From an uncultured Alphaproteobacteria bacterium (GTDB lineage Bacteria; Pseudomonadota; Alphaproteobacteria; Micavibrionales; Micavibrionaceae), in NCBI GenBank assembly GCA_937124505.1, contig CAKZKV010000248.1, positions 1 through 21,456 on the forward strand: a stretch of DNA of 21,456 bases. Reading direction: 5' to 3'. Position 1 is the first letter of the stretch. The number at the start of each line of letters is the position of its first letter. The notes under the pieces are model-generated. The model ran no database searches, was not told the DNA's origin, and saw only the letters and a list, made by a program, of their open reading frames with translations. The translations under genes and the position numbers were made by a program. Below are positions 7,224 to 14,284 of the stretch, one piece after another.

Positions 7224-8123
7224 GTTCCTGCTAAGCTTGTGAAGAAGAAAATCAAGCTGGTCCAATGACTTAAAAGAAATTTTCACATTTCCTTTATGGC
7301 TGCCGTTTCTGACATTGATATTGACCAACATCCCGAGCGTATCTGAAATTTCTTTTTCCAGCGCGCGCGTGTCGGAGTCTTTGACAGGTTTTGCGGAAGA
7401 TTTTGAGTCCTTCACAGCGGAATTTGAAACCAGTTCTTCAATTTCCCGTACACTGATATCTTTATCACGAATTTCTTTTGCCAGATCTTCCGCATTCTCC
7501 TTGCCAATCAGGGCGCGGGCATGGCCTGTTGTAATCTCACCGTTTTCCAGCATGTTCAGGATACTCTGAGGCAGCCCCAAAAGCCGCAGCATATTGGTCA
7601 CCTGACTTCGGCTTTTCCCCACTAGTGCCGCAACTTTTTGTTGGGTATGACCAAATTCTTCGATCAATTTCTGATATCCGAGTGCCTCTTCAACCGGATT
7701 CAGGTCTTCCCGCTGCAGGTTCTCAACCAGACCGATTTGCAATGCCTCGGAATCTGTCAACTCACGTACGACCACAGGAATTTCGTGAAGTTGTGCTATC
7801 TGGGAGGCACGCCAGCGGCGTTCCCCGGCAATAATCTCATAAAGTTCTTCTGCGCCCTGTTTGGGACGCACGAGCAAAGGTTGCAGGATGCCATATTCTT
7901 TCAAGGAAGACGCCAGTTCCTCCAAAGCCTCCTGACGAAATGTTTTCCTTGGCTGGGCAGGGTTGGGAACGAGTTGTTCAATCCCGACGACTTTCTTCTG
8001 AAGGCCGGATGAGTTGCTATCTTCGGCTATTTGGGCATAATCTTCTTCTTTGCTTTCGAACAAGGCGTCCAGCCCTCTTCCCAGCCCTCTTTTTTTCGGA
8101 TCCAGACTTAAATTTGTGCTCAT
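7221..8123 (-). CDS. parB: Chromosome-partitioning protein ParB
   Basis: ParB is a CTP-dependent DNA clamp that loads at parS and acts with ParA in origin segregation. At 300 aa it is full length. The N-terminal KKRGLGRGLDALF motif, typical of chromosomal ParB and linked to ParA contact, is at residues 10-22. The ParB/Srx domain follows with NPAQPRK and GERRWRA (100-106, CTP-binding box), then ENLQRED (134-140). A helix-turn-helix (about 158-182, AALVGKSRSQVTNMLRLLGL) recognises parS. A charged linker leads to the C-terminal dimerisation domain (about 250-300). The start overlaps the parA stop by one base, so it is in the parA operon. Three candidate parS targets are at 8986, 10236 and 13251. 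Confidence 0.97.
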   Translation of the reverse strand: MSTNLSLDPKKRGLGRGLDALFESKEEDYAQIAEDSNSSGLQKKVVGIEQLVPNPAQPRKTFRQEALEELASSLKEYGILQPLLVRPKQGAEELYEIIAGERRWRASQIAQLHEIPVVVRELTDSEALQIGLVENLQREDLNPVEEALGYQKLIEEFGHTQQKVAALVGKSRSQVTNMLRLLGLPQSILNMLENGEITTGHARALIGKENAEDLAKEIRDKDISVREIEELVSNSAVKDSKSSAKPVKDSDTRALEKEISDTLGMLVNINVRNGSHKGNVKISFKSLDQLDFLLHKLSRN

Positions 8124-8941
8124 TATGCGGCCTCTTTACTTTGTGAAATGCGGGAATCTTCTTTTTCACGGCGGATAATTTCAGATGCAAGACGAATGTA
8201 AGCCTGTGCGCCTGAGCAGCGTGTGTCGTAAATAATCGCCGGTAATCCGTAAGATGGGGCCTCGGACAGGCGCACGTTACGGGGAATAATTGTTTTGTAA
8301 ACCCGCTTGCCGAAATGTCCGCGGACGTCACGCGCCACCTGCATGGAGAGTTTGTTTCTGGCATCATACATAGTCAACAGGATGCCGTGGATGGTGAGGG
8401 TCGGATTAAAATGTTTCTGGACGCGCTCAATTGTTTTGGTTAACTGGCTAAGGCCTTCCAAAGCATAAAACTCGCATTGCAGAGGAACAATAACGGCATG
8501 GGACGCCACAAAGGCATTAATTGTCAACAAACTTAAGGATGGCGGGCAATCTATCACAATATAATCATAGGATGTGCAGCCGCGTAAATGCTTGTAAAGC
8601 CTTGACTCCCGTTCTTTTTCATTGACCAGTTCGATTTCTGCCCCTGCCAAATGCATCGAAGAAGGCAACAAGGACAAATGCGGGATTTTTGTTTCTATAG
8701 CAGCGTTTTTTACGTCACTCTCGTTAAAAAGAAGGTGGTAAGTGGTCTTTAAATTTGCGCCTCTTGGGACCCCTAACCCTGTTGAGGCATTTCCCTGCGG
8801 ATCGAGATCCACCAAAAGAACGTCTTTTCCGCAGGCAGCAAGAGCTGTGGCAAGATTGACCGAGGTTGTGGTTTTGCCGACACCGCCTTTTTGGTTGGCA
8901 ACGGCAAAAATCTTTGGTGATTTCTCTTTGGGTAAGGCCAT
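8123..8941 (-). CDS. parA: Chromosome-partitioning ATPase ParA
   Basis: ParA is a deviant Walker-type ATPase that binds DNA non-specifically and moves ParB-parS complexes. The 272-aa form chosen here starts MALPKEKSPK. The deviant Walker A KGGVGKTT is at residues 18-25, followed by DLDPQGNASTGLG (Walker A'), the Walker B region YIVIDCPPSLSLL, and the C-terminal RNVRLSEAPSYGLP motif typical of chromosomal Soj/ParA. A GTG at 8956 would add five residues but has no Shine-Dalgarno, and the ATG at 8941 gives a family-like N-terminus; the upstream region for the ATG is also weak (AAAGAAA). A parS site lies about 46 bases upstream inside rsmG, so ParB may influence its transcription. Confidence 0.96.
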   Translation of the reverse strand: MALPKEKSPKIFAVANQKGGVGKTTTSVNLATALAACGKDVLLVDLDPQGNASTGLGVPRGANLKTTYHLLFNESDVKNAAIETKIPHLSLLPSSMHLAGAEIELVNEKERESRLYKHLRGCTSYDYIVIDCPPSLSLLTINAFVASHAVIVPLQCEFYALEGLSQLTKTIERVQKHFNPTLTIHGILLTMYDARNKLSMQVARDVRGHFGKRVYKTIIPRNVRLSEAPSYGLPAIIYDTRCSGAQAYIRLASEIIRREKEDSRISQSKEAA

Positions 8942-8977
8942 ATATTTCTTTAGCACAGGTGAGCAAAAAAAGAGAAG

Positions 8978-9577
8978 CTAAAAAGATGTTTCACGTGAAA
9001 CATTCCAGATCTTGAGGATTTTACTTTTTGTATTTGTCAGGCTTTGAGTGTCTTCCAGGCTGAAATCATATATTTGTCTTGCCTCTCTGATTTCTTCATC
9101 CGCATTCTCCCCTTTTAACAGCAGGCAAAAAAGTTCCGGGTTTTTGATAAAGAAAGAGCGGGTGAGGTAAAGAATTTTTTCCACACAGGCAAAAGCCCGC
9201 GCTGTGATGACATCGTATGATGAATGTGGGGGCACGTCCTCGATCCTTTCATTGAGGACTTTTACATGTGTGGACGTCTCTCTGGCGACTGTTTGCAGGA
9301 AAGTGCATTTACGTGTATCGGATTCAACCATCGTGACGGTAACATCCGGGCGGATGATGGCCAGAACGAGTGCCGGAAAGCCCCCGCCACTACCAATATC
9401 GAGAAGATGAGCCCCACGAGGAATGTGATCGCTTAGTTGGGCGGAATCATGAATATGGCGCTCCCAGGCATCGTTCAGTGTTGAATTGCTGACAAGGTTA
9501 ATAGTTTTTTGCCACTTACGGAGCAGGTTCAGGTAGGTTTCAAGTTTTTCTGTCTGCTCTGGTGTAAAATCTGTCAT
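8978..9577 (-). CDS. rsmG: 16S rRNA (guanine-527-N7)-methyltransferase
   Basis: RsmG (GidB) uses S-adenosylmethionine to methylate G527 of 16S rRNA. The protein is 199 aa, normal for the family. The N-terminal helical part ends in the RHIHDSAQL motif (residues 40-48). SAM motif [15 protein letters not shown], begins at residue 60 and [12 protein letters not shown] follows. [14 protein letters not shown] is the family's motif IV region. Its ATG overlaps the mnmG stop by four bases (ATGA), so the two are coupled. The last residues (NVSRETSF) are encoded by parS site 1, an addition beyond the conserved core. Confidence 0.95.
   Translation of the reverse strand: MTDFTPEQTEKLETYLNLLRKWQKTINLVSNSTLNDAWERHIHDSAQLSDHIPRGAHLLDIGSGGGFPALVLAIIRPDVTVTMVESDTRKCTFLQTVARETSTHVKVLNERIEDVPPHSSYDVITARAFACVEKILYLTRSFFIKNPELFCLLLKGENADEEIREARQIYDFSLEDTQSLTNTKSKILKIWNVSRETSF
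8986..9003. promoter_or_regulatory. parS: parS site 1 (perfect), inside rsmG 3' end
   Basis: The perfect 16-bp parS TGTTTCACGTGAAACA (8987-9002) is flanked to make an 18-bp perfect palindrome. On the minus strand it is translated as VSRET in the RsmG C-terminus, three residues from its end. It lies just upstream of parA. Confidence 0.96.
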
Positions 9578-11442
9578 GCGGCTTTCTTTTTGACGTGTCT
9601 TAAAAGGGCGATGACGGCGGCGGGCGTCACGCCGGGGATGCGGCTGGCAGCACCAAGTGTTTCAGGACGGACGTGTTTCAGGCGCTCCCGGACTTCATTG
9701 GACAGGGAACCAACGAGGTTATAATCCAGATCTTCCGGCAATTTTAAGGCTTCATCCTTGCGGAACGCATGAATATCAGCTTCCTGACGAGCCATATAGC
9801 CTGAATACAGGGCATTAATTGCAATCTGCTCTTTGATCGCAGGGCTTAACTCGTTTAACTCCGGCCAGACGCTCTGGAGTTCCGGCCAGCCAATCTCCGC
9901 ATAGCGCAGCAGGTCGGCGGCGCTCCGTTTCTGGCCGTCCTGATTAATGTTCAGCCCATGGTTTTTTAATTCATAAGGTGTTGCCATAAGGTTTGTGACG
10001 AGTTCTTCCGCTGCCGCAAGTTCCCGCTTTTTCTTTTGCCACGCGGTTTTTCGCTCATTGCCGATACACCCGATATCCAGTCCTTTATCCGTCAGGCGCT
10101 GGTCGGCATTATCGGCGCGGAGTGTCAGGCGGTATTCGGCACGGCTGGTAAACATGCGGTAAGGTTCCGGTGCGCCGCGGCTGATTAAATCGTCTATCAA
10201 CACGCCGATATAAGCCTCTGCCCGGTCGAGCGTGAATGTTTCACGTGAAACATCATTGCCATTTTTAACGGCGAGCGCGGCGTTAATCCCCGCCATCAGG
10301 CCTTGTGCGGCGGCTTCTTCGTATCCGGTCGTGCCGTTAATCTGCCCGGCCATATAAAGACTGGGGAGGCGCTTGCTCTCCAGCGTGTTTTTCAGATCAC
10401 GCGGGTCGCAGTAATCATATTCAATGGCATAGGCCCATTCCAGAATTTCAACCTTTTCCAGTCCTGGGATCGTGCGCAGGAAGGCTTCTTGCACATCCTT
10501 CGGCAGGGCGTTTGAAATACCGTTTGGGTAAACCGTCGGGTCGTCCAGCCCTTCCGGCTCCAGAAAAATCTGGTGGCGTTCCTTATCGGCAAAACGGACG
10601 ACTTTATCTTCAATGGATGGGCAGTAGCGCGGCCCTGTGCCGGAAATCTGCCCGGAATAAAGCGGCGCCTGATGCAGGTTGTCGCGAATAATCTGGTGTG
10701 TTTCCGCAGTTGTATAGGTAATATGGCAGTCAATTTGCGGCACGGTGATTTTGTCCGTCATATAGGAAAACGGAATTTGCGGGGTATCGCCCTTTTGCAC
10801 CTCACAAGCACTCCAGTTAATGGTCGGGCCGCTCAATCTGGCCGGCGTGCCTGTTTTTAGTCTGCCGAGAGGAAATCCAAGTTTTTCAAGGGTCTCGCCG
10901 AGGCCAATCGCTGGTTTTTCGCCGACCCGACCCGCGGGGGTTTGCTCCGTTCCCCGGTGAATTAGGCCGCGCAAAAACGTCCCTGTTGTTAAAATCACGG
11001 CGTTGGCTGACAAGGTTTCGCCACTGCCTGTTACAACGCCGCGGCACGTACCCTCCTTGATAACTAAATCTTCTGCCCCGCCTTCCAGAACGTCAAGGTT
11101 TGGGTAGTTGAACAGGGCGGCCTGCATGGCTTCGCGGTATAGTTTGCGGTCTGCCTGAGCTCTTGGGCCGCGCACAGCCGGGCCTTTGGAGGCATTTAAC
11201 ATGCGGAACTGGATGCCCGCCTGATCAATGATGCGTGCCATTAATCCGTCCAGAGCGTCAATTTCACGTACCAGATGACCTTTCCCAAGCCCGCCAATCG
11301 CCGGATTGCATGACATCGCACCGATCGTGTCTTTTTTGTGGGTCAGGAGAGCGGTTTTTGCACCCATACGTGCCGCCGCCGCCGCCGCCTCACAGCCTGC
11401 GTGGCCTCCTCCAATGACAATCACATCATAGTCTTTATTCAT
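9574..11442 (-). CDS. mnmG: tRNA uridine-5-carboxymethylaminomethyl modification enzyme MnmG
   Basis: MnmG (GidA) is an FAD enzyme that with MnmE installs the (carboxymethyl)aminomethyl group at wobble U34 of certain tRNAs. It is full length at 622 aa. The FAD-binding [10 protein letters not shown] is at residues 11-20. The conserved redox-region cysteines are in MSCNPAIGG and [34 protein letters not shown] and the C-terminal helical MnmE-binding domain with [10 protein letters not shown] are all present. Its ATG has no strong Shine-Dalgarno. A DNA stretch encoding DVSRET (parS site 2) sits in a loop before [11 protein letters not shown], where the family is variable. In many alphaproteobacteria mnmE directly precedes it; here a plus-strand gene intervenes. 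Confidence 0.97.
   Translation of the reverse strand: MNKDYDVIVIGGGHAGCEAAAAAARMGAKTALLTHKKDTIGAMSCNPAIGGLGKGHLVREIDALDGLMARIIDQAGIQFRMLNASKGPAVRGPRAQADRKLYREAMQAALFNYPNLDVLEGGAEDLVIKEGTCRGVVTGSGETLSANAVILTTGTFLRGLIHRGTEQTPAGRVGEKPAIGLGETLEKLGFPLGRLKTGTPARLSGPTINWSACEVQKGDTPQIPFSYMTDKITVPQIDCHITYTTAETHQIIRDNLHQAPLYSGQISGTGPRYCPSIEDKVVRFADKERHQIFLEPEGLDDPTVYPNGISNALPKDVQEAFLRTIPGLEKVEILEWAYAIEYDYCDPRDLKNTLESKRLPSLYMAGQINGTTGYEEAAAQGLMAGINAALAVKNGNDVSRETFTLDRAEAYIGVLIDDLISRGAPEPYRMFTSRAEYRLTLRADNADQRLTDKGLDIGCIGNERKTAWQKKKRELAAAEELVTNLMATPYELKNHGLNINQDGQKRSAADLLRYAEIGWPELQSVWPELNELSPAIKEQIAINALYSGYMARQEADIHAFRKDEALKLPEDLDYNLVGSLSNEVRERLKHVRPETLGAASRIPGVTPAAVIALLRHVKKKAA
10236..10253. promoter_or_regulatory. 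parS: parS site 2 (perfect), inside mnmG
   Basis: A second perfect TGTTTCACGTGAAACA (10237-10252) lies within an 18-bp palindrome identical to site 1. On the minus strand it is read in the same codon phase as site 1, giving VSRET within MnmG. Confidence 0.96.
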
Positions 11443-11601
11443 ACCGGAACGACATATACCTGATTTTATATGAAATTTCCAGCTTTTCCACAGGCGCTCA
11501 GCATATTCGAAATGAAACGCACCGAAAAGTGTATCAAATTCCCCGAAAAATCTATAAACTGTGTCTCAACGATGGATGAATGGAGAAAATAATGAGGGGG
11601 G
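11443..11601. other. Divergent spacer between mnmG and the gene at 11602
   Basis: Within these 159 bases I see a TATAAA on each strand but no convincing -35 for either. TTTTCCACA (11484-11492) is one base from the DnaA-box consensus. A GGAGAA followed by ATG (11582-11594) leads into a G7 run before the GTG of the next gene. Nothing else is recognisable. Confidence 0.4.
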
Positions 11602-12189
11602 GTGAGTGAGGCTCTATCAAGAGCCGTTCAGGGAAAACCTTGTCCTTTGCCTGCTATTCCAGAGCAGTATGGCACGATTGAATATATGTTTCCATATGAT
11701 AGACTTGAGGATCCGGGAGCGTTTAATCACCAGTGCTGTGAACTGATCGCGCTGTTTCCGGCCATGGAAGACAGTGTTTTTAGCAGAAATCTGATGGACA
11801 AAGTAGAAAAACTGAAGCTGTTTGAACGAGATGATCTTCAGGCCCGCATGAATGTCAATTGCCTGATTATGATTGCGGCGGCGCGGCTTTTGCTGGAGGA
11901 TCTGAATCTGGAAACCCCGGCCCCTCTTCATTTTGGCCGCACGATTTATGAGCAACTCATCGAAAATCTAGGGCAAGTAGGCCTTACAGAGCAAAAAGCG
12001 CGAGAATTAATCCCGGAATCTGATTTATGTGAGGCGTGGCGAGCTCTGAAGGAAGAACATGGCATTCCCGAGATGTCACTTGCCGATGCAGAACTCGTTA
12101 AAGATAAGATCCAGCAGATCCTCCACATCGACTCGCCCGGTAATGCGACCAAGGGCGCGGACGGCGAGGCGTATGTCCTCTGCCATTAA
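11602..12189 (+). CDS. Unrecognised protein, 195 aa, with a G7 run at its start
   Basis: I do not recognise this family. The frame as it stands begins at GTG 11602 and yields 195 aa, soluble by eye, with mostly helical-looking sequence (RNLMDKVEKLKLFERDDL, VNCLIMIAAARLLLEDL). It is the only plus-strand gene inside the long minus-strand block. A well-placed GGAGAA (11582-11587) precedes an ATG at 11592, but that ATG runs into a stop after five codons. Deleting one G of the G7 run (11596-11602) would join the ATG to this frame. The last 114 bases are antisense to the end of mnmE, so its C-terminus is constrained by the conserved MnmE C-terminus or is poorly conserved. The composition looks like a real protein; start and status (phase-variable, frameshifted or read-error) are uncertain. 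Confidence 0.6.
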   Translation: MSEALSRAVQGKPCPLPAIPEQYGTIEYMFPYDRLEDPGAFNHQCCELIALFPAMEDSVFSRNLMDKVEKLKLFERDDLQARMNVNCLIMIAAARLLLEDLNLETPAPLHFGRTIYEQLIENLGQVGLTEQKARELIPESDLCEAWRALKEEHGIPEMSLADAELVKDKIQQILHIDSPGNATKGADGEAYVLCH

Positions 12190-13458
12190 TTCAGGCAGTT
12201 CAGCTCCCAGAGCGCGGTCTAGACTGTCCATGCATTCCTGTAGCTGATGCCGGTGCCGCTCTCGTGTGAGCGTCGGCGCGCTCGAAGTCCCGATCAAACC
12301 TTTGATTTTATCTTCCAGAGCAGCCAGAAGCTGGCCCAGACCTTTATTTTCCGATACTGAAATATAAAGCGCGTTTTTGTCCTCATGGGTGTCTGCGAGG
12401 TCGCTTTTGTTATGAATGATCAGGCTGTGTTCATCTATCAGGGCTTTTGTCGCTTCATCCGCTGGCTGGTGGGCCTCGAAAACGAGGAGTTTAATGTCCG
12501 CCTGCTGCGCGACTTTGATGGCCCGTTTAATTCCCTCAGATTCAATATAGTCCTGCGCGTTTTTGGCATCGCCGCTCAAAAGTTCGGGTTTCAGCCCGGC
12601 TGTATCGCTGAGAATGACCGGGTATCCGGCGATATTCAGATGGACGTCCAGAACGTCGCGCGTCGTTCCGGCAAAATCGGAGGTAATGGCGACATCGCGC
12701 TGTGCCAGCGCATTGACGAGGGAGGACTTTCCGGCATTTGGTGCACCAATCACCGCGATATTTATGCCGTCGCGCAGGCGCTCCCCCCGGCGGTTATCAT
12801 TCAAATGGGCCTCGATTTCCGCTTTCAGAGCCTGGATTTTAGGCAGGACTTGTGCGGCCACACCCTCCGGCAGGTCTTCGTCCGGGAAATCCAGATCGGC
12901 CTCCAGAAAAGCGAGAGATTTTGTCAGTTCTGCCGCCCATCCTTCATAAAGATTTTTCAGCGTCCCGGACATTTGTGACAGCGCCTGATCTTTCTGCGCC
13001 GTTGTTTCCGCGTCAATCAGGTCGGCCACAGCCTCGGCCTCGGTCAAATCCATGCGGCCATTTTCGAACCCCCGGCGGGTAAACTCCCCTCTTTCTGCCG
13101 GGCGGTAGCCCTCGATTTGTGACAAATGGCGTGAAAGTTCTGAAATCACGGCAGGGGAGCCGTGTAACTGGAACTCAATCACATCCTCTCCCGTAAAACT
13201 GTTCGGGGCTTTAAAGTAGATCACCAGACCTTTATCAATCATCTTCCCAGATGTTTCATGTGAAACATTGCGGTCGATCAGAGGAGAGAACAAGCTGGCA
13301 AGGTAAGCAAAGCGCGGCTTGATGGCCTTTCGGTCTTCTTCGCTTAGAAAGTATTCCAGACTTTTCAGTGCCGCAGGCCCGGATACACGGATGACGGCCA
13401 CGCCGGATCGTCCGTTTGGTGTGGCCAGAGCAAAAATCGTATCATTGTGCACAGACAT
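12076..13458 (-). CDS. mnmE: tRNA modification GTPase MnmE
   Basis: MnmE (TrmE) is a K+-dependent GTPase that partners MnmG in wobble-uridine modification. At 460 aa it is full length. The N-terminal folate-binding domain has the start TIFALATPNGRSGVAVIRVSG (split here only by convention) and SFTGEDVIEFQLHG. The G domain lies inserted in the helical domain, with G1 GAPNAGKSS (238-246), the G2-region TTRD, DTAGL and G4 NKSD. The C-terminal FCIGK (456-460) carries the catalytic cysteine Cys457. A stretch encoding NVSHETSG lies where most relatives have a shorter loop before DKGLVIYF and contains parS site 3. The gene has its own promoter with an overlapping DnaA box. Its 3' end overlaps an opposite-strand gene by 114 bases. 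Confidence 0.97.
   Translation of the reverse strand: MSVHNDTIFALATPNGRSGVAVIRVSGPAALKSLEYFLSEEDRKAIKPRFAYLASLFSPLIDRNVSHETSGKMIDKGLVIYFKAPNSFTGEDVIEFQLHGSPAVISELSRHLSQIEGYRPAERGEFTRRGFENGRMDLTEAEAVADLIDAETTAQKDQALSQMSGTLKNLYEGWAAELTKSLAFLEADLDFPDEDLPEGVAAQVLPKIQALKAEIEAHLNDNRRGERLRDGINIAVIGAPNAGKSSLVNALAQRDVAITSDFAGTTRDVLDVHLNIAGYPVILSDTAGLKPELLSGDAKNAQDYIESEGIKRAIKVAQQADIKLLVFEAHQPADEATKALIDEHSLIIHNKSDLADTHEDKNALYISVSENKGLGQLLAALEDKIKGLIGTSSAPTLTRERHRHQLQECMDSLDRALGAELPELMAEDIRLAVRALGRITGRVDVEDLLDLIFNEFCIGK
13251..13268. promoter_or_regulatory. parS: parS site 3 (one mismatch), inside mnmE
   Basis: TGTTTCATGTGAAACA (13252-13267) differs from sites 1 and 2 at one central base (CACGTG to CATGTG). 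On the minus strand it reads VSHET in the same codon phase as the other two. Flanking A and T match the 18-bp palindrome. Confidence 0.8.
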
Positions 13459-13481
13459 GGTAACAGCTTCCCTTTTCGTGG

Positions 13482-13510
13482 GTTATACACAGATAAGACT
13501 TTCCTGCCAA
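13482..13510 (-). promoter_or_regulatory. mnmE promoter overlapped by a DnaA box
   Basis: On the minus strand TTGGCA (13505-13510, 5 of 6) is followed by a 17-base spacer and TATAAC (13482-13487, 5 of 6). A start near 13475 would give a leader of about 17 bases with AAGGGAAG just before the ATG. The consensus DnaA box TTATACACA (13483-13491, plus-strand reading) covers most of the -10. One-mismatch boxes TTATCCATA (13524-13532) and TTGTGCACA (13445-13453) lie on either side in the same orientation. Confidence 0.65.
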
Positions 13511-13534
13511 GAAGGGATCGTGGTTATCCATAAC

Positions 13535-14284
13535 TCATGCAAGATTGGGGAAAATCTCGGCGGTTGTGATTTTTTCCGTTCCGGCGAGAGTTTTTAGCAC
13601 CAGAGCGCCGTCCAGATCAATGCCCTGAAAAATACCTGTGACGGCTTTCTCTTTACGGCGGTCGGGGTGGATCGTAATCGGTTCCCCCAAATGATAAAAA
13701 TGGGGCATGACCTGTTTCATATAAAGCCGGAAGCCCAGATCTTCCCAGTGTTTGACCTCGGTTTCGATAGAATGACCCAAATCAGTGATCAGGTCTTCCA
13801 TAGGCCATTCAGTGTTGTTGTACTGATGAAGGGATGTTGCCGGAAAGCTGGAAGAGGTCTGTGTTGGGTGCCAGGCGATATTGATCCCGATGCCTGCAAT
13901 AAAAAATTGTTGCCCGGAACAAGAGGCCAGTTCATGCAAGCACCCGCAGACTTTTTGACGCTCCAGTAAAATGTCGTTCGGCCATTTTAATTCTGTTTGA
14001 AAGCTTTCAGGGGACAGCAGGGACTCAATAAATTTTTTGACGGCCAAAGAAATCGGGTAAAGCGCCAGATGTGGCTTTTTCCAGTTCTCCGGTACGGGAA
14101 TCACAAAGCTGGCGAGCAGGTTCCCTTTCTGTGTCGAAAGCCATGTGCGGCCACGGCTCCCCTGCCCGGCTGTTTGAATGTCCGCATACAGGACTGTTCT
14201 GTTAGATATTTGTCCGGATTCAATCAAACGCCTCGCCTCCAGATTTGTGGAATCAAGATCCGTATGATGGCGTGCCTCAAACAT
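13535..14284 (-). CDS. birA: Biotin--[acetyl-CoA-carboxylase] ligase, class I
   Basis: The enzyme activates biotin to biotinyl-AMP and attaches it to the AccB biotin carrier. At 249 aa it is the short form lacking the N-terminal DNA-binding domain of E. coli BirA, so it should not act as a repressor. HTDLDSTN (7-14) and the biotinyl-AMP loop AGQGSRGRTW (39-48) are present, a variant of the GRGRRGRxW loop. KWPNDI (100-105) is followed by KVCGCLHE (111-118), where relatives usually have KI/LAGILxE; the conserved lysine is kept. GIGINI closes the core and a small SH3-like C-domain follows. Its ATG overlaps the topA stop by one base (TAATG), so it is coupled to topA. Confidence 0.93.
   Translation of the reverse strand: MFEARHHTDLDSTNLEARRLIESGQISNRTVLYADIQTAGQGSRGRTWLSTQKGNLLASFVIPVPENWKKPHLALYPISLAVKKFIESLLSPESFQTELKWPNDILLERQKVCGCLHELASCSGQQFFIAGIGINIAWHPTQTSSSFPATSLHQYNNTEWPMEDLITDLGHSIETEVKHWEDLGFRLYMKQVMPHFYHLGEPITIHPDRRKEKAVTGIFQGIDLDGALVLKTLAGTEKITTAEIFPNLA

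Noticed and set aside
11258..11275. TTTCACGTACC, resembling half of a parS site, in mnmG
   Set aside because: Only one half matches; the second half has no GTGAAAC, so it is not a credible ParB site.
11443..11601. Replication origin upstream of mnmG, as in some bacteria
   Set aside because: Only one one-mismatch DnaA-like box is present, with no box cluster or marked AT-rich unwinding stretch. The neighbourhood may be origin-proximal, but an origin cannot be called here.
12385..12978. Long open frame on the plus strand (197 codons)
   Set aside because: It lies wholly antisense to the conserved mnmE coding region and its translation has no recognisable motif; it is a by-product of mnmE codon use.
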